Part shown: in pieces, positions 7,124-13,664 of the stretch | Layout of the letters: each line of letters opens with the position of its first letter | How positions within the stretch are numbered: the stretch's first letter is position 1 | NCBI GenBank assembly: GCA_964428205.1 | Contig: CAYRXE010000006.1 | Span: 1-33,958, forward strand | Direction: 5' to 3' | Length of the DNA stretch: 33,958 nt | Source of the DNA: CAYRXE01 sp964428205 | GTDB lineage: Bacteria; Patescibacteriota; Gracilibacteria; Peribacterales; Peribacteraceae | Notes under the pieces: model-generated | The model's input: only the letters and a program-made list of their open reading frames with translations | Told to the model about the DNA's origin: nothing | Databases searched by the model: none | Position numbers and translations under genes: made by a program

Positions 7124-7732
7124 TCAAAGACGCATGGCCGATCCACTTGCAGCTTCCTGAATAGCAGCGCCTATTGCTTCAATGGTGCTTTCGACTTCCT
7201 TTCCGTTCACGAAGAACGTTGGCGTGCCATTCACGCCAAGTTGCCTACCCTCCTGCTGAGAGGCTTCGACAATGGCCATCTTGATGTCCGATTTTCTGCA
7301 TCGTTCGAAGAGATCCATATCAAGACCAAGATCCTTTGCCCACTTGGAAATCGCAGCAGGACTTAAATCATCTTGGTTCTCGTAATCCATCTCCTCAAAT
7401 TCCCAGAACTTCCCCTGATCAGCTGCACACTCAGCTGCCTCAGCTGCTTCTTTGGAATAGCGGTGGTTGGGAAAAATAGGAAAATGCTTCACCTCGTAAC
7501 GCATCTGCGAACCGTATTGTTCAAGTAATGGCTTTATTACTCTCGTCTGGGCTGCGCGACATGCTTCACACTGGAGATCGATGAACTCCGTCACAACGAC
7601 TGAGGAGTTTACGTTGCTCCGTGGATGAGGAGGGCGGTTGGATTCGGCAGAGATTCCCGTGGTATCGACGCTGCATGCAGAAAGCAGAAGGAGCGATCCG
7701 ATCACTGACGGGAGGAAGAAGCGGGTGTACAT
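7124..7732 (-). CDS. DsbA-like thioredoxin-fold lipoprotein
   Basis: The 202-residue protein has a lipoprotein signal (lipobox LSAC, Cys20), then a thioredoxin-fold domain with a CEAC active site (Cys55, Cys58) and the cis-Pro loop NGTPTFFVNG. The intervening helical segment (AAEAAECAADQGKFWEFEE) is typical of DsbA/BdbD proteins, which often have ADQGKFW. It probably catalyses thiol-disulfide exchange outside the cytoplasmic membrane. It lies just upstream of the csoR promoter and 14 bases downstream of a second DsbA-like gene. CEAC is an uncommon redox motif compared with the CPFC of its neighbour, which suggests a different redox potential or partner. Confidence 0.9.
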   Translation of the reverse strand: MYTRFFLPSVIGSLLLLSACSVDTTGISAESNRPPHPRSNVNSSVVVTEFIDLQCEACRAAQTRVIKPLLEQYGSQMRYEVKHFPIFPNHRYSKEAAEAAECAADQGKFWEFEEMDYENQDDLSPAAISKWAKDLGLDMDLFERCRKSDIKMAIVEASQQEGRQLGVNGTPTFFVNGKEVESTIEAIGAAIQEAASGSAMRL

Positions 7733-7746
7733 AAGAATGGGGGGAA

Positions 7747-8529
7747 TTATGGAAGCATGGAATCAATGGCCTTCTGGAAATCGGCGAAAGGAACTGCACC
7801 GCTGATCTGCTCAGACTTGCCGCCCGGTCCGAGTACCCAGAAGCCCGGAGTACCGTCGATGCCGGCAGCTGAGCCATCTGCCATATCTTTTGCCACTTCA
7901 TCTTTATATGCGCCGCTATCAAGACACGTGTTGAACGTGCCCGTATTGAGTTTCAGATCGGCTGCGTACTGTTTAAGAGTGGGAATAATATCCGTTGCAT
8001 TGCTCCACGTCGCCTGTGTCTCGAAGATTTTGTCGTGCATTTCCCAGAACTTTCCTTGGTCATCGGCGCACTCCGTCGCCTCTGCGGTCTTCTGGGCATG
8101 CGGATGGAAGCCCAGTGGGAAATCACGCACGACATATTTCACCTTACCCGTGTCGATGTAGTCTTTCTTCAACTGTCCGTAGGTGTTCGTGTAGTGCCGT
8201 CCGCAGAACGGACACTGGTAATCGGTGAACTCGATGAGCGTGACGGGAGCATCCTGTGATCCCAGAACGGGATCATCATCAACAGTGGCGGGAGTCGCAG
8301 GAGCTTGGGGTACTTCTGGCGCGGACGGAGTGGGTGCTTCCGCGATTTGCTGGGGAGTCGGATTGTTGGCTGCAATACTGAAGCCCGCTCCGTTGAAATT
8401 CCCAAGACCGAAACCCAAGATCACGCCCATGAGACCTATGGAAACTGCAAACCATGGATTAGTAGCTGAGGGAATATGTGAGTGAATGGGAGACTGCCCG
8501 GGTGAGTCTTGCCATTTGAGATTTGACAT
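7747..8529 (-). CDS. Membrane-anchored DsbA-like disulfide oxidoreductase
   Basis: The 260-residue protein has one N-terminal membrane anchor (about 26-45), a Pro/Ala-rich linker (about 56-83) and a thioredoxin-fold DsbA-like domain. The domain shows CPFC (Cys106, Cys109), ADDQGKFWEMHDKIF and the cis-Pro loop DGTPGFWVLG. It is expected to oxidise or isomerise disulfides in exported proteins, possibly those of this cluster such as the Cys-rich domain of CopA. It sits between the HMA-DsbD-cupredoxin gene (28 bases upstream) and the CEAC lipoprotein (14 bases downstream), so the three are probably one transcription unit. The leader is a pyrimidine tract without Shine-Dalgarno. Confidence 0.92.
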   Translation of the reverse strand: MSNLKWQDSPGQSPIHSHIPSATNPWFAVSIGLMGVILGFGLGNFNGAGFSIAANNPTPQQIAEAPTPSAPEVPQAPATPATVDDDPVLGSQDAPVTLIEFTDYQCPFCGRHYTNTYGQLKKDYIDTGKVKYVVRDFPLGFHPHAQKTAEATECADDQGKFWEMHDKIFETQATWSNATDIIPTLKQYAADLKLNTGTFNTCLDSGAYKDEVAKDMADGSAAGIDGTPGFWVLGPGGKSEQISGAVPFADFQKAIDSMLP

Positions 8530-8557
8530 GAGAAGGAAGGAAAAATGAGTAAGAAAA

Positions 8558-9922
8558 TTAGATCACGTTGAACGATCCGCGCACCATGCCCATAGAGCAC
8601 ATGAAGGCAAGTTGACCTTTCTTCGGTGCAGTGAATTCAATGACATTTTCTCCTGTACGAAGTGCTTGGGAAATGTTCAATGAAGGAATGGTCATGATGC
8701 TCGTGCATCCCGCAGCGCCTGTCCCATCGACTTTCCAGCGGACCGGAACCCCTGCCTTGATCGTGAGATTGCTCGGCTCATACCCATTACTGGTCACTCG
8801 CATGGAGATTTCCTGCACGCTGCCATTCAGAATAGGCATTGTACCTGCCTGATTGTTGTCATTTCCAAAGACTGTGGAGAGATCGACACCGGTAAGCGCG
8901 AAGCCGCTATGAAGATTGAAAAGAGCAAGCAGCAGCACAAGTGCTCCTGAGAAACGGAGAAACACACGGGAGAACGTCCCCGATGCCGTCGAAGAGATGG
9001 CGCTGATACCAAGAAGGGAAGGTAGTGTGCCAAGCGCGAAGACGAACATCATGAGTCCTCCTGTGAGGAAACTACCTGACGCGAGTGCCGCGAGCTGCAA
9101 TGACTGCGTGAAACCGCATGGGAGGAAGAATGTGAATGCACCAAGCGCGATCGGTGCAGCAGGATGGTCACTCTCCGAAAGATTGGCGATCCAACGCGAG
9201 AGTTTTTTCGGAGGTCGGATTGGGAAACTGCCCTTTGGGATGATCTCAAGGATAGAAAAGGCGAGATACAGCATGATGAAAGCCACGATGATATTCATAT
9301 AGCCACTCATCCTGGTCGAGAGCGTGATGGACTGTCCGAGCACACCGACGAGGCCACCGAGCACAAAGTACGACACGAGGCGTCCGATATTGAAGTGCAT
9401 GAGTGGCTTGAACTTCTGCCACGAGGTTTCGGCCTGATGGAGTTCGTTGTGTTTTGCAGCGAGCGCGATCAGGAGACCACCAGTAACCGCAAGGCAGCTG
9501 CTCGTCCCAGCCACGAGGCCGATGATGAAGATACCACCGAGTGAGAGTGCTCCCGACGTGGAAGGTGCAAGCGACACGAGATCGAATGCTTGGAGGAGCT
9601 TGTAAAGAGCGAAGATGACCAAAAGCGATCCGCCGATCTCCAACCATTTTCGCTTATTTGAGGAGATCGTGGAGATTGACGGCGCTTCATCGTCGAGAAC
9701 GCTGTAGCCTGCCTTTTCGATAACTGAAGAAATGTGCTCAAAGCTAGGCAATTCTTCTGCTTTTGCCGTAATGCGCGCAGTGCCGCTCTTGTGATCCACA
9801 TCGACAGCTTTGATACCTGGCACGGCTTTGAGCTTCTTTTCGAGAAGCAGCTCGCAGCTCGCGCACGTCATCCCGCCAATGCAGACTGTTGCGAAGCGCT
9901 CATGTGGAGAGGAATCAGACAT
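8558..9922 (-). CDS. HMA / DsbD-like (TauE/SafE-CcdA type) membrane / cupredoxin fusion protein
   Basis: Three parts can be seen in 454 residues. An HMA domain (1-80) has GMTCASC (17-23). A membrane domain (about 92-340) has Cys143 in AGTSSCLAVTGG and Cys269 in FFLPCGFTQS, the paired helix cysteines expected of CcdA/DsbD-like electron carriers or the related urease-accessory/SafE-like group. A C-terminal extracytoplasmic domain (about 365-454) resembles a cupredoxin, with Cys406 and FMCSMGM (Cys442, Met444, Met446) as likely copper ligands. It could pass electrons or copper from the cytoplasm to extracytoplasmic proteins; two DsbA-like partners follow directly. Substrate and direction are inferred, not shown. 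The leader is pyrimidine-rich with no Shine-Dalgarno. Confidence 0.88.
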   Translation of the reverse strand: MSDSSPHERFATVCIGGMTCASCELLLEKKLKAVPGIKAVDVDHKSGTARITAKAEELPSFEHISSVIEKAGYSVLDDEAPSISTISSNKRKWLEIGGSLLVIFALYKLLQAFDLVSLAPSTSGALSLGGIFIIGLVAGTSSCLAVTGGLLIALAAKHNELHQAETSWQKFKPLMHFNIGRLVSYFVLGGLVGVLGQSITLSTRMSGYMNIIVAFIMLYLAFSILEIIPKGSFPIRPPKKLSRWIANLSESDHPAAPIALGAFTFFLPCGFTQSLQLAALASGSFLTGGLMMFVFALGTLPSLLGISAISSTASGTFSRVFLRFSGALVLLLALFNLHSGFALTGVDLSTVFGNDNNQAGTMPILNGSVQEISMRVTSNGYEPSNLTIKAGVPVRWKVDGTGAAGCTSIMTIPSLNISQALRTGENVIEFTAPKKGQLAFMCSMGMVRGSFNVI

Positions 9923-9991
9923 AAAGAAAGGAAATGAAATACAAACGAAGGAGCCAGATACGTACCAGCTTCTTCAAAGACACTGTTTTCC

Positions 9992-10435
9992 TTATTCCCG
10001 AAGGACAACTGTTCGTGCATGAGAAGCTTGTGCAAGAACATTGTCATTCCATTCCGTGCGCACTGTGTCGTTCAGTAGTTCCTGGTAGGCAATACCTGTC
10101 GAAAAGAATACGGCCTTTAAGCTCTCCAGTTGGAAAGACTTCGTAACTGTCGCCAATATAGATGTTCCTTCCGAAAGACAATGACCATCATTACAAGGCA
10201 AATCACCGTCCATATCTGGGGCATGGTGTCTTGGACGTGTGTACGTCATGCATCCGTCGCAATGCAGGGGCGACATGGCGTTTGCAGGTGTCATGACCAT
10301 TTCTGTCACTTGTTCCATGTCCTCCGTACGATCCATAGGCATGGCTTCCATTGCTGATGTGATTGGCATTATGCAAAAGCTGCCAACAAACAAATGGATT
10401 GCAAAGACCAGAAATTTGAGCCTTTTCAAAAGCAT
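9992..10435 (-). CDS. Exported Met/Cys/His-containing protein, function unknown
   Basis: The ATG at 10435 gives 147 residues beginning with a signal peptide (MLLKRLKFLVFAIHLFVGSF, ending near ITSA). An earlier in-frame ATG at 10609 would add 58 residues and overlap the neighbouring gene. The mature part has metal-ligand-rich stretches: MEAMPMDRTEDMEQVTEMVM, HCDGCMTY, HHAPDMDGD and CNDGHC. I recognise no family. It is the first minus-strand gene of the copper cluster, 69 bases upstream of the HMA-DsbD-cupredoxin gene, so an extracytoplasmic copper-binding role is a reasonable inference. The recurring core AAAAAATGGCTC lies 33 bases upstream of its start. Confidence 0.65.
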   Translation of the reverse strand: MLLKRLKFLVFAIHLFVGSFCIMPITSAMEAMPMDRTEDMEQVTEMVMTPANAMSPLHCDGCMTYTRPRHHAPDMDGDLPCNDGHCLSEGTSILATVTKSFQLESLKAVFFSTGIAYQELLNDTVRTEWNDNVLAQASHARTVVLRE

Positions 10436-10467
10436 TGCGAAGAGGATATCACGAAATAGACACAGAC

Positions 10468-10479
10468 AAAAAATGGCTC
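10468..10479 (+). other. Putative internal attachment core (AAAAAATGGCTC)
   Basis: This 12-mer is identical to 15249-15260 at the tRNA-Asn 3' end, and 11 of its bases match 45-55. It lies between the last gene of the low-GC module (ends 10500) and the first copper gene (starts 10435), exactly at the boundary of the two gene groups. Read in the KKWL phase, the frame ends soon after (TGA 10486-10488). Confidence 0.55.
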
Positions 10480-10499
10480 TGCATCTGAACAAAATAATG

Positions 10500-11474
10500 C
10501 TAGTACTGTAAGAGCGTAACTTGCTCAGGATTAAAGTCCTCATCCTCTGATATGTACCGAATTTTGATCTTGTCGATCTTGCCGTCGCTATCTTTTGTAG
10601 CTTTTCCAAAGATGCATATGTTCTTTTTGTGGGAAGGCTTCAGATGATCAATGAGTTCATCAATCTTGTCTTGAGGAACAATGCACAAAATATACTGCCT
10701 CCCAGTTTCGTCTTGTTTTTTCCTAGTTTGAAATGAAAAATGATATTTTTGCGCTCGACCGTAATAATCCATAAATTTACCAACAAGCTTGATATCTACA
10801 GCATCTTCATCGTTAAAATCCTCGTTAAACCTTTCCCTGGCTGGCAGAAAATCGTCATCGAATGAAAGCTCTTTTTTCTGCTGATAAGTTACATGAGCTA
10901 CCTCAACTTTCTCCTTTGGAGAATCAAAGTACCCAACCCTCAAGCTTTCAGTTTTCTTTTCTTCAAGCGGTATCAGATCGCGAATCAGTGGTTGGTTTAT
11001 CTTAAATTGATCCCAACTAATCTGGGAAACAGTTTTCTCCTTGCCATCAGAATTTTTTAAAACAATAACTACGTTGCCATCTAGAACAGATCGACTTTTC
11101 TCTTCAAGAGCTTTCCCTTTTGAGAACAATTTTAAAGCGAGCTGTTGCCCCACCGTCGAGAAAAAACTTTTCCCCAATTCCTTGAGACCGATTGCATCTG
11201 CAATTAAAACAGCCGTAGCAGTACTAACTAACGGTTGGACTACAGGAGCAAGTTCCTGAAGACAAACCACTATTTCTGTTGAACCCTTTTTGAGTGCATT
11301 GATTTTAAAATCAATAACTTTTCTAAGATCCTCTCTTTTTTGAGCCTTCACATAATTATCAAATAGCTTTGATAAGGCTACAAGTGCTCTTCCCGCTTGC
11401 CCTACATCCATTTTCCCCTGATCTACAGCAGGTCCCTTGAATTCGAGATAGCCAGAGAGTTTGTCTTTAGACAT
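10500..11474 (-). CDS. Hypothetical protein of the accessory module
   Basis: The ATG at 11474 gives 324 residues; an in-frame TTG at 11501 would add nine. No signal peptide is seen, and one hydrophobic patch lies around VSTATAVLIADAIG. The N-terminal segment (SGYLEFKGPAVDQGKMDVGQAGRAL) loosely resembles large hypothetical proteins found on genomic islands, but I cannot assign a family. The remainder is Lys/Glu/Asp-rich. Base composition is clearly more AT-rich than in the copper genes, consistent with separate acquisition. It is convergent to nothing, and runs toward the core repeat at 10468. Confidence 0.75.
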   Translation of the reverse strand: MSKDKLSGYLEFKGPAVDQGKMDVGQAGRALVALSKLFDNYVKAQKREDLRKVIDFKINALKKGSTEIVVCLQELAPVVQPLVSTATAVLIADAIGLKELGKSFFSTVGQQLALKLFSKGKALEEKSRSVLDGNVVIVLKNSDGKEKTVSQISWDQFKINQPLIRDLIPLEEKKTESLRVGYFDSPKEKVEVAHVTYQQKKELSFDDDFLPARERFNEDFNDEDAVDIKLVGKFMDYYGRAQKYHFSFQTRKKQDETGRQYILCIVPQDKIDELIDHLKPSHKKNICIFGKATKDSDGKIDKIKIRYISEDEDFNPEQVTLLQY

Positions 11475-11603
11475 ACATATAACAATATCAGACTTTGACA
11501 AAACTCCAAATTCGCTTACATATAAGGCAAACCTCTGTGTTATTTACTTTTTTTTGCGATTTGCAGAATTGGCAACCCGACAAAGACTTAAAACAAACCC
11601 CAA

Positions 11604-11864
11604 CTAATCCTCAAACTTCAAGAACTTCCACAGTGGCATCCCAAAGCCATCCGCGAGTCCTTGTAGTGTATCGATAGATGCTCGCTTCGGGTCTTTGCCC
11701 TCTAGGTTCTGAAGGTACTTTGTGCTGATCCCAGCACGTTGCGCCAATTCGTTCTGGGTAAGACCCTGCTTCTGCCTAAGCAGACGGATACGATCGCCCA
11801 ATTGCCTTGAAACATCTTTAGCCACGACTGGATTCTCCGTTTCACAACATATATTGAAAACCAT
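11604..11864 (-). CDS. XRE-family helix-turn-helix regulator
   Basis: This 86-residue protein has a Cro/CI-type HTH at about residues 22-82: LGDRIRLLRQKQGLTQNELA, RAGISTKYLQNLE and SIDTLQGLADGFGMPLWKFL. It fits small single-domain repressors of mobile elements. The perfect palindrome CCATCTATAGATGG (11861-11874) overlaps its start codon and contains TATAGA immediately upstream of the ATG. This suggests a leaderless or near-leaderless transcript that it represses itself, and it may also control the divergent zinc-ribbon gene. It is a likely regulator of the mobile module. Confidence 0.9.
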   Translation of the reverse strand: MVFNICCETENPVVAKDVSRQLGDRIRLLRQKQGLTQNELAQRAGISTKYLQNLEGKDPKRASIDTLQGLADGFGMPLWKFLKFED

Positions 11865-11874
11865 CTATAGATGG
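11861..11874. promoter_or_regulatory. Palindromic operator overlapping the XRE start codon
   Basis: CCATCTATAGATGG is a perfect 14-bp palindrome located between divergent genes. It overlaps the XRE ATG (11862-11864, minus strand) and lies 56 bases upstream of the zinc-ribbon gene start. Self-binding by the XRE protein is inferred. Confidence 0.6.
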
Positions 11875-11929
11875 TGTTAAAATGTATCTGGAAGTCAGTT
11901 CCAACACTGTCTCCTTCTCAACTTTTTCT

Positions 11930-12268
11930 ATGACGACAGATGCGACAGGCACAAAGAAATGCCCTCACTGTGCCGAGAAAATTCTCGCAGAAGCCAAGAA
12001 GTGCAAGCACTGTGGTGAGTATGTTGATGCAAGACGCTTCCGAAATTTCAAAGGAGTGAAACCTGTGCCGTTCAGTCGCATTGAAATTGCATGTCCAAAC
12101 TGCGGATATGAAGGAAGACCCAGGACTTACACAGGAGGCTCTACGGCTGTTGAGCTACTTCTTTGGCTCTGCTTCCTCGCGCCGGGTGTCATCTACTCCT
12201 TTTGGCGTCTTTCGACACGCTGCTACGTTTGCCCCAATTGTGGCTGTAGAGAGATAAATAAAGCCTGA
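11930..12268 (+). CDS. Zinc-ribbon membrane-associated protein with LITAF-like half-knuckles
   Basis: The start at ATG 11930 gives 112 residues; an upstream in-frame ATG at 11882 would add 16 residues and lies against the palindrome. The N-terminus has a zinc ribbon (CPHCAEKILAEAKKCKHCGEYV). The second half has CPNCGYEG, a hydrophobic stretch (about 65-88, VELLLWLCFLAPGVIYSFW) and then CYVCPNCG. Two CxxC half-knuckles split by a membrane-dipping segment is the layout of LITAF-like domains, so a monotopic membrane zinc protein is plausible. The function is unknown. It is divergent from the XRE gene and followed closely by a four-TM protein. Confidence 0.8.
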   Translation: MTTDATGTKKCPHCAEKILAEAKKCKHCGEYVDARRFRNFKGVKPVPFSRIEIACPNCGYEGRPRTYTGGSTAVELLLWLCFLAPGVIYSFWRLSTRCYVCPNCGCREINKA

Positions 12269-12306
12269 TTGCTTCATGGAGCCAGAGGTATCACAATACC
12301 TCACTT

Positions 12307-12834
12307 ATGCGCTTTGAAAGCGAATCAACAGGCGGAAGCAGAAAATGGACTTGGCTAGCAGTGGCCTTGTGTCTGTTTGGCGTCATCATTTTTGCAATAC
12401 AAATTTACTTCTTCAAAGGGGACTACATCTTTTGGGCTCTTAATGAACCACTGTCTCCCTTGTCTTTAGATCAGATGAGTTCGGTTACCATGCGCATAGC
12501 AAGCTTCGTGCTATCCGCCTGTGGCTTTTTCGCTGCTCTCAGAAAATTTTCTAGATGGTGCGGACTCTCAAAACGCGAGTACGGTGCTATAGAACTCCTG
12601 ATTCTGTGCGGTGTCCTCGTTGCTGCATATCAGGTACAACTCTTCGTCGTTCACGTCATGAATATGATTGCTTCTGCCTATCTCACAATGGGCAGATTTC
12701 TCTACTTCCTTTGGCCATCGTATTTGATAGTCGGTACGGTGGTCACAATCACTATAGTCATCGCGCTCAAAACCAATAACAATCGGAGTGGTACTTCCGT
12801 GACACGAGAAGGTATTTCGAAGCGTTCAGAGTGA
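12307..12834 (+). CDS. Hypothetical four-TM membrane protein
   Basis: This 175-residue protein has hydrophobic segments at about 15-34, 57-78, 93-115 and 135-154. No recognisable motif is present. It lies 38 bases downstream of the zinc-ribbon gene, so the two may be co-expressed. The C-terminus is polar (TNNNRSGTSVTREGISKRSE). Function unknown; it is plausible as accessory cargo of the module. Confidence 0.65.
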   Translation: MRFESESTGGSRKWTWLAVALCLFGVIIFAIQIYFFKGDYIFWALNEPLSPLSLDQMSSVTMRIASFVLSACGFFAALRKFSRWCGLSKREYGAIELLILCGVLVAAYQVQLFVVHVMNMIASAYLTMGRFLYFLWPSYLIVGTVVTITIVIALKTNNNRSGTSVTREGISKRSE

Positions 12835-13019
12835 GCCTTGGGCTACTGATATAGCGCTAAAACATACGAGCACAACGAAAGTACCAAGAGCTAGAAGTGA
12901 GCTTAGAATTTTGAACTTTGGCCTTGGGTAGAGGAAAAGTAACTGTCAAAAAGAAACGGGTAGCACCACCCTATTGACGGCGCATTCTTCTTAAAGAAAT
13001 CTGAGAGTACCTGCATCGG
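12835..13019. other. Intergenic stretch without visible gene
   Basis: No credible reading frame, RNA gene or terminator is visible in these 185 bases. A short match, GGTAGCACCA, is shared with positions 17-26, too short to interpret. Confidence 0.5.
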
Positions 13020-13235
13020 ATGTGCGGGCTATTTGTTGTGCCAAAAAAATCTCGCCAGTTGTCGGCCAAGAAGACTGAAAGTGTTCTCACAGAGATGCTG
13101 TCCGCAAAAGATGTGCACAAATTCGCTGCTATGTGGAAGCGTGAATACGGAGAGCAGCTCACTGACGACGAGGCTAAAGAACGCGCTGAGAGGCTCGTTC
13201 ATTTTGTCCTGCTCATGCAAAGCATGGGTTCCTAA
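13020..13235 (+). CDS. Small conserved-looking hypothetical protein
   Basis: This 71-residue soluble protein is predicted to be mostly helical, with the segment LSAKDVHKFAAMWKREYGEQL and an acidic/basic heptad-like helix (TDDEAKERAERLVHFVLLMQS). It begins at ATG 13020. No family is recognised with confidence; the composition and compact size suggest a real small protein rather than a chance frame. It lies upstream of the serine recombinase on the same strand and could be a small regulator or accessory protein of the element. Confidence 0.6.
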   Translation: MCGLFVVPKKSRQLSAKKTESVLTEMLSAKDVHKFAAMWKREYGEQLTDDEAKERAERLVHFVLLMQSMGS

Positions 13236-13282
13236 AATTTTTTATTCTCTTTACCCCTCTTCATATGTTGTGGTCAGTCGAT

Positions 13283-13579
13283 ATGCAGATGAATCACTCT
13301 ATCCCTTCCGGTCTGAACAGTTCAGCGATTTATGATTTCTTGGATGACTATGCCATGCTTGCGACAGCACTTGGCATTCGCTCCCCTCTTGAGCTGATAG
13401 TAGCCATCCGTCGCTGCACCGAGGAAGAGGCACGTCAGTGGATCATTGAGACGGACAAGGCACTAGAGGAGCAAGAGATCTCTTCTCGATCCGAAGACGA
13501 AGCAAAGACAACAGAGCCGACTGAAGGTGGCTTTCCCCGATGTCCTCCGTGTCCCTCGCGCGCCCCTTTTTTGCGATAG
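13283..13579 (+). CDS. Small hypothetical protein upstream of the recombinase
   Basis: The frame is open from ATG 13265, but the ATG at 13283 (98 residues) or 13289 seems more natural; no ribosome binding site decides it. The central part (YDFLDDYAMLATALGIRSPLELIVAIRRCTEEEARQWIIE) looks like a folded helical domain. The tail is acidic and then Pro/Cys-rich (GFPRCPPCPSRAPF). No family is recognised. It lies 85 bases upstream of the recombinase on the same strand. Confidence 0.5.
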   Translation: MQMNHSIPSGLNSSAIYDFLDDYAMLATALGIRSPLELIVAIRRCTEEEARQWIIETDKALEEQEISSRSEDEAKTTEPTEGGFPRCPPCPSRAPFLR

Positions 13580-13664
13580 GCAGAGCGCGCATAGATAGCA
13601 CGGTTGGCAGATACCTTCCTCGATATGTCAAAGTCTTGATATACTTTAAGTTTTTCGCATCCTT

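Noticed and set aside
9992..10609. A 205-residue version of the exported protein starting at 10609.
   Set aside because: It overlaps the neighbouring gene by 110 bases and crosses the core repeat; ATG 10435 gives a good signal peptide.
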